In this document: piece after piece, positions 13,623-17,166 of the stretch
How the letters are laid out: the number at the start of each line of letters is the position of its first letter
Numbering within the stretch: the stretch's first letter is position 1
Assembly: GCA_902766215.1 (NCBI GenBank)
Contig: CACXCV010000212.1
Span: 1-17,166 of the forward strand
Source of the DNA: Oscillospiraceae bacterium
GTDB lineage: Bacteria; Bacillota; Clostridia; Oscillospirales; Oscillospiraceae
Length of the DNA: 17,166 nt
Direction: 5' to 3'
Translations under genes and position numbers: made by a program
Notes under the pieces: model-generated
The model's database searches: none
Told to the model about the DNA's origin: nothing
What the model saw: only the letters and a program-made list of their open reading frames with translations

Positions 13623-14318
13623 TCAGCCCTCCTCCTCCGGCTCGGGCCGGCGCAGGCCGGCCACGCTGCTGACCGGCAGCGAAAAGGCAATGCCCTGGGC
13701 GCGGGAGGACGGTCCGGCCTCGGCAATGATGGCCTTGAGGATGTCGTCGCGCTTTTTGGTGGGGGCAATGATCATCACCAGCTCCTTCTCCCCGGCCAGG
13801 GTCACGCCGAAGAACTGGCGGGCATAGTCCGCCCCGGTGCCCTTGGCGCGCAGGACGGTGCCGCCCCCTGCGCCGCCCTGCCGGGCGGCGGCCATAATGC
13901 GGTCGGTATACCCCTCGTTGGCAATGACAAGGATCAGTTCGTTTTCCGTGGGCTGCGGCATGGTCGATTCCTCCGTTTGACGTTCATAGGGTTGTCCGTG
14001 GGTCAGCAGCGCCAGCGTGCGCTGCCCGGCCACACAGCGCAGCGGCACCGTGGCCACCACGCCGTTGCCGGGGATGTCGATGGACTGGGCGCGGCGGAAC
14101 TGCCGCATCAGCGGCGGCAGCACGCGGCTGGAGACCACGGCCAGCAGCAGCGTTTTTTCGCTGCGGTCCAGGTTGAGATAGTCCAGCATTTCGCTGGAGG
14201 CGGTGCCCTGTGCCAACAGGCGGTGCAGCAGGCACACACCGTGCTGGCGCAGGCTTTTGACAAAGCCGGCTTCGCGCGGCCGGTCGCACACGGCGAAAAG
14301 CAGCTCAAGCGTATCCAT
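13623..14318 (-). CDS. Tandem PII-like regulatory protein
   Basis: This 231-residue protein is made of two PII-like halves. Residues 120-231 look like a whole PII protein: ELILVIANEGYTDRIMAAA, the segment LRAKGTGADYARQFFGVT where the T-loop would be, GEKELVMIIAPTKKRDDILK, and IAFSLPVSSVAGL. Residues 3-105 follow the same strand-helix order, and LLAQGTASSEMLDYLNL...EKTLLLAVV aligns with the second half. The loop is short and lacks the uridylylated Tyr context of GlnB. PII proteins sense metabolites (ATP, ADP, 2-oxoglutarate, cAMP, bicarbonate) and often gate a membrane partner. The gene starts 13 bases after the DUF1538 gene, with AAAGGAG overlapping that gene's end, so the transporter is the likely partner. 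An internal start may also yield the second half alone. Confidence 0.8.
   Translation of the reverse strand: MDTLELLFAVCDRPREAGFVKSLRQHGVCLLHRLLAQGTASSEMLDYLNLDRSEKTLLLAVVSSRVLPPLMRQFRRAQSIDIPGNGVVATVPLRCVAGQRTLALLTHGQPYERQTEESTMPQPTENELILVIANEGYTDRIMAAARQGGAGGGTVLRAKGTGADYARQFFGVTLAGEKELVMIIAPTKKRDDILKAIIAEAGPSSRAQGIAFSLPVSSVAGLRRPEPEEEG
13959..13977 (-). promoter_or_regulatory. Internal ribosome site and ATG inside the tandem PII-like gene
   Basis: On the minus strand, ACGGAGGAATCGACC directly precedes an in-frame ATG (13961-13959, Met120). The GGAGG core and eight-base spacing are as good as any site in the window, and AACGGAGGAATCG is identical to the site used by the MFS gene at 16056-16068. 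Translation from here gives a 112-residue protein (13623-13961), the normal length of a free PII. The locus may therefore express both the fused form and a single-domain form, or the site may be a relic of two formerly separate genes. Confidence 0.55.
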
Positions 14319-14331
14319 GCAGCGGCTCCTT

Positions 14332-15852
14332 TCAAACGGAAATCAGCTCGTCGTCCGGGCCAAAGGCCAGCAGCGCGGCCCGGGCGCTGCGTTCGGCGCG
14401 CTCGGTGCGGACGCGGTAATACAGGCCCAGCACCTGAATGGTGATCAGCGGCGTCATGGCGACCATTGCCACCACGCCGAAGGCGTCGGTGACCACGCGG
14501 TCCGGCCCGCCGATGGCCTCACACGCGCCCATGGCAAAGGGCAGCAGAAACGTGGCCGTCATGGGGCCGGAGGCCACGCCGCCGGAGTCGAAGGCGATGG
14601 AGGTGAACACCTCCGGCACAAAGAACGACAGCCCCAGCGCAATGGCATAGCCGGGAACCAGAATGTACAGGATGGGCAGGCCCGTCAGCACCCGCACCAT
14701 GGCCAGCGCCAGCGAGAGCGCCATGCCGATGGCCAGCGCCAGGCGCATGGCCCGGGCGGGGATCGACCCGGCGGTGATCTCCTCCACCTGGCGGTTGAGC
14801 ACCGCCACGGCCGGCTCGGCGTTGATGATAAACCAGCCGATGACCATGGCCAGCGGGATGAGAATCCAGTTGGCGCGCATCCCGCCGATGAGATTGCCCA
14901 GGTAATAGCCCACGGGCATAAACCCGGCGTTGACCCCCGTGAGGAACAGCACCAGCCCCACATAGGTATAGCCCAGACCCACCAGAATCTTGACAAAGGG
15001 GCGGCGATCCAGCTTCAGGCGGAAAAAGTGGAACAGCAGAAAGAACACCGCGATGGGCGCCAGCGCCATGCCCACCTCTTTGGCATAGTGGGGCAGGGCC
15101 GTGACGAACACCCAGATCAGCTGGCGGCTAAGGTCCACCTCGGGCATGACCACCGGCTGATAGGCCCCCTCGCCGGGGAAAAACAGCCCCAGCAGCAGCA
15201 CCGCCAGAATCGGGCCCACCGAGCTAAGCGCCACCAGGCCGAAGCTGTCGCCCTCGGCCCGCTGGTCCGAGCGGATGGACGACACGCCGATGCCCAGCGC
15301 CATGATGAACGGCACGGTCATCGGCCCGGTGGTCACGCCGCCGGCGTCGAACGACACGGCCAGAAAGTCCTGCGGCGCCAGCGCCGCCAGCGCAAACACC
15401 AGCACATAGCAGCCGATGAGCAGCCAGGACAGGCGCACTGCAAACAGAATGCGCAGCATGGCCACCACCAGAAACAGGCCCACACCCACGGCCACCACGC
15501 CGATGAGCACCCCGTTGGGAATGGCGGGCACCTGGTTGGCCAGCACCTGCAGATCCGGCTCGGAGATGGTGACGATGGCGCCCAGGACAAAGCTGCCCAG
15601 CACCACCAGCCACAGCCTGTGCGAGCGGGTCATTTCCGCGCCGGCCTTGCTGCCGATGGGCTGCATGGCCGTCTCAGCGCCCAGGGAGAACAGCGCCGTG
15701 CCCACAATCAGCAGCGCCGCGCCGATGGTAAAGGTCATCAGCAGGCTGCTGGGGATGGGGGCGATGGTAAAGCACAGCAGGTAGACAATGCCGACAATCG
15801 GCAGCGTGGCGGACAGCGCTTCGCGCAGCTTATCATGCAAAAGTGAGAACAC
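14332..15852 (-). CDS. DUF1538 family membrane transporter-like protein
   Basis: A 506-residue polytopic membrane protein with two homologous halves. The hallmark FDAGGVTTGPMT at residues 168-179 recurs as FDSGGVASGPMT at 421-432, exactly 253 residues later. Each is preceded by a related EP-containing stretch (ISEPDLQVLANQV, about 97-108, and NAEPAVAVLNRQV, about 344-356) and followed by D(S/A)FG plus a hydrophobic segment. Such duplicated halves are typical of secondary transporters. The DUF1538 substrate is unknown. The start is GTG at 15852, with GGAGG seven bases upstream; a nearby ATG at 15866 is out of frame. The PII-like gene follows directly and probably supplies regulation. Confidence 0.88.
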   Translation of the reverse strand: MFSLLHDKLREALSATLPIVGIVYLLCFTIAPIPSSLLMTFTIGAALLIVGTALFSLGAETAMQPIGSKAGAEMTRSHRLWLVVLGSFVLGAIVTISEPDLQVLANQVPAIPNGVLIGVVAVGVGLFLVVAMLRILFAVRLSWLLIGCYVLVFALAALAPQDFLAVSFDAGGVTTGPMTVPFIMALGIGVSSIRSDQRAEGDSFGLVALSSVGPILAVLLLGLFFPGEGAYQPVVMPEVDLSRQLIWVFVTALPHYAKEVGMALAPIAVFFLLFHFFRLKLDRRPFVKILVGLGYTYVGLVLFLTGVNAGFMPVGYYLGNLIGGMRANWILIPLAMVIGWFIINAEPAVAVLNRQVEEITAGSIPARAMRLALAIGMALSLALAMVRVLTGLPILYILVPGYAIALGLSFFVPEVFTSIAFDSGGVASGPMTATFLLPFAMGACEAIGGPDRVVTDAFGVVAMVAMTPLITIQVLGLYYRVRTERAERSARAALLAFGPDDELISV

Positions 15853-15918
15853 GCAGGTACCTCCATGACCGGAATTGAGGGGGAAATCTGTAAAAATATC
15901 AATCTATATCTGCATAAT

Positions 15919-15947
15919 AGTATAACAGAAAATGCAAAATGCGGCAA
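15919..15947 (-). promoter_or_regulatory. Promoter of the DUF1538/PII operon
   Basis: On the minus strand, TTGCCG (15942-15947), 17 bases and TATACT (15919-15924) predict a start near 15912, about 60 bases before the GTG. The surrounding 15880-15960 region is AT-rich, unlike the coding DNA. Confidence 0.6.
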
Positions 15948-16027
15948 GAGACAAATTGTTAACATGCTGCTAATTTTCTCGCCTGCACAGCGGGGGGACA
16001 AACGGGCTGGCAAACCGGCGCAGAATG

Positions 16028-16036
16028 TGCTACAAT
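16028..16036 (+). promoter_or_regulatory. Extended -10 promoter of the MFS gene
   Basis: TGCTACAAT is an extended -10 box. A weak -35 (TGGCAA, 16008-16013) lies 17 bases upstream. The predicted start near 16043 leaves a short leader with GGAGG at 16059-16063. Confidence 0.5.
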
Positions 16037-16070
16037 GATCAGACTGTGTCAACAAAACGGAGGAATCGTG

Positions 16071-17166
16071 ATGACTGCGCGCGCTGCCGACCCTTATCGC
16101 CCCACGATTTATGCCTGCTATGTGGGCTATATCTGCCAGGCGATTATCAACAACTTTGCGCCTCTGCTGTTTTTAACCTTTGGCTCCCAGTTTGGTCTGA
16201 CGCTCGAGCGGCTGACAGTGCTCACCAGCGTCAACTTTGCCGTGCAGCTGCTGACCGACGCGGCGGCTTCACGCCTGGTGGACCGCATTGGCTACCGGGT
16301 GTCGCTGGTGGGGGCGCATGTGCTGTGTATGCTGGGCCTGCTGGGTATGGCGCTGCTGCCGCAGGTGATGGATCCCTTTGCCGCGCTGATTGCTGCGGTG
16401 TGCGTGTACGCCGTGGGCGGCGGCATGATCGAGGTGCTGGTCAGCCCGGTGGTGGAGGCCTGCCCCGGCGAGGCCAAGGCCGCGGCCATGAGCCTGCTGC
16501 ACAGCTTTTACTGCTGGGGCCAGATGGCGGTGGTGCTGCTCAGCACGCTGTTTTTCACCGCCGTCGGCATTGAGCACTGGCCTGTGCTGGCCTGCCTGTG
16601 GGCGCTGGTGCCGCTGGTGGGCGTGGTAATGTTCCTGCGCGTGCCGGTGCCGCGGCTGGTGCCCGAGGGGCAGCAGATGCCCATGCGCACGCTGCTGCGC
16701 AGCCGTGCCTTCTGGCTGCTGATGGTGCTGATGTTCTGTGCCGGTGCCTCGGAGCTGGCCACCAGCCAGTGGGCTTCGTCCTTTGCCGAGGCGGGGCTGG
16801 GTGTGAGCAAAACGGTGGGCGACCTGTTCGGCCCCTGCCTGTTTGCCGTGCTGATGGGTTCGGCGCGGATGTTCTTCGGCAAGCGGGGCAAGAACCTGGA
16901 CATCCGCCGTTGGCTGGGCTATTCCGCTGCGCTGTGCATCGTCAGCTATCTCATGTCCGGGCTGCTGCGGCAGCCGGCGCTGGGGCTGATGGGCTGCGCT
17001 GTGTGCGGCCTGTCGGTCAGCCTGCTGTGGCCGGGGACGTTTTCGCTGGCGGCGCAGCAGCTGCCCACCGGCAGCACGGCGCTCTATGCCCTGCTGGCGC
17101 TGGCCGGCGACCTGGGGTGCAGCGCCGGACCGGGCCTGGTGGGCCTGGTGTCGGGCGCGACCAACA
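16071..17166 (+). CDS. Major facilitator superfamily transporter (3' truncated)
   Basis: The frame is open to the window end, giving 365 residues of a protein that would normally be about 400. It is highly hydrophobic with about eleven membrane segments visible. Residues 16-60 (YVGYICQAIINNFAPLLFLT, then FGLTLERLTVLTSVNFAVQL) and the loop ASRLVDRIGYR (67-77), the MFS loop 2-3 motif, resemble the fucose-permease-like branch common in Clostridia. The second half has GASELATSQWASSFAEAGLG and ends near LYALLALAGDLGCSAGPGL. The substrate cannot be predicted; many relatives carry sugars or drugs. GGAGG seven bases upstream fixes the ATG at 16071, though a GTG directly precedes it at 16068. It is divergent from the DUF1538/PII operon. 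Confidence 0.88.
   Translation, partial: MTARAADPYRPTIYACYVGYICQAIINNFAPLLFLTFGSQFGLTLERLTVLTSVNFAVQLLTDAAASRLVDRIGYRVSLVGAHVLCMLGLLGMALLPQVMDPFAALIAAVCVYAVGGGMIEVLVSPVVEACPGEAKAAAMSLLHSFYCWGQMAVVLLSTLFFTAVGIEHWPVLACLWALVPLVGVVMFLRVPVPRLVPEGQQMPMRTLLRSRAFWLLMVLMFCAGASELATSQWASSFAEAGLGVSKTVGDLFGPCLFAVLMGSARMFFGKRGKNLDIRRWLGYSAALCIVSYLMSGLLRQPALGLMGCAVCGLSVSLLWPGTFSLAAQQLPTGSTALYALLALAGDLGCSAGPGLVGLVSGATN

Noticed and set aside
14203..15846. A 547-codon plus-strand frame opposite the DUF1538 gene
   Set aside because: Its translation is a His/Gln/Asp low-complexity string. The minus strand holds a clear membrane protein with duplicated motifs, a promoter and a ribosome site.
1..17166. CRISPR arrays, insertion sequences, tRNA genes or prophage genes
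   Set aside because: No spaced direct repeats, transposase or integrase frames, or tRNA-like cloverleaves were seen; genes are packed with short, ordinary spacers.

Overview
The window is GC-rich, densely coded bacterial DNA that looks chromosomal. It holds fifteen protein-coding genes, two of them cut by the window edges, and no phage, transposon, CRISPR, rRNA or tRNA. The gene content suggests a Gram-positive anaerobe of class Clostridia, probably Oscillospirales (Faecalibacterium/Gemmiger/Flavonifractor-like). Pointers are a two-gene SufC/SufB Fe-S module, a DUF975 membrane protein, a VanW/G5 protein, a DUF1538 transporter, strong GGAGG ribosome sites and a lipoprotein-type solute-binding protein. 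The taxon is an inference; no marker here fixes it.

Layout. 1-280: end of the F1 ATPase epsilon gene (atpC) and its terminator. 335-2723: a promoter and a three-gene polar amino-acid ABC importer (permease, ATPase, binding lipoprotein). 2712-3686 (-): an AraC-family regulator convergent with that operon. 3687-4002: the only gene-free stretch over 300 bases. It contains divergent promoters sharing a palindrome and a strong terminator with nothing coding in front of it, which makes a candidate small RNA. 4003-4238: a 64-residue CopZ-like metal-binding protein with its own terminator. 4239-6458: a promoter and an overlapping operon of sufC-like, sufB-like and rlmH genes. 6510-9601: a flavin split-barrel protein, mnmG and a TatD-type hydrolase, tightly packed. 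9594-10337: a promoter, a DUF975 membrane protein and a perfect-palindrome terminator. 10352-13579: a promoter, a VanW/G5 cell-surface protein and a phosphopentomutase carrying a fused C-terminal DUF1653 domain. 13623-15852 (-): a DUF1538 membrane protein followed by a tandem PII-like protein. 16031-17166: a divergent MFS transporter cut by the window end.

How they work together. Most genes are housekeeping: ATP synthesis, Fe-S assembly, rRNA and tRNA modification, and pentose-phosphate interconversion. Three pieces stand out. First, the DUF1538 transporter gene lies 13 bases from a gene for two fused PII-like domains, the second of which has its own near-ideal ribosome site and ATG; this looks like an undescribed PII-gated transport system. 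Second, the phosphopentomutase-DUF1653 fusion has Ser in place of the usual Thr nucleophile. Third, the intergenic candidate RNA at about 3782-3880 sits in a symmetrical divergent promoter. Boundaries, promoters and RNA calls were read by eye; no folding, alignment or database search was run.
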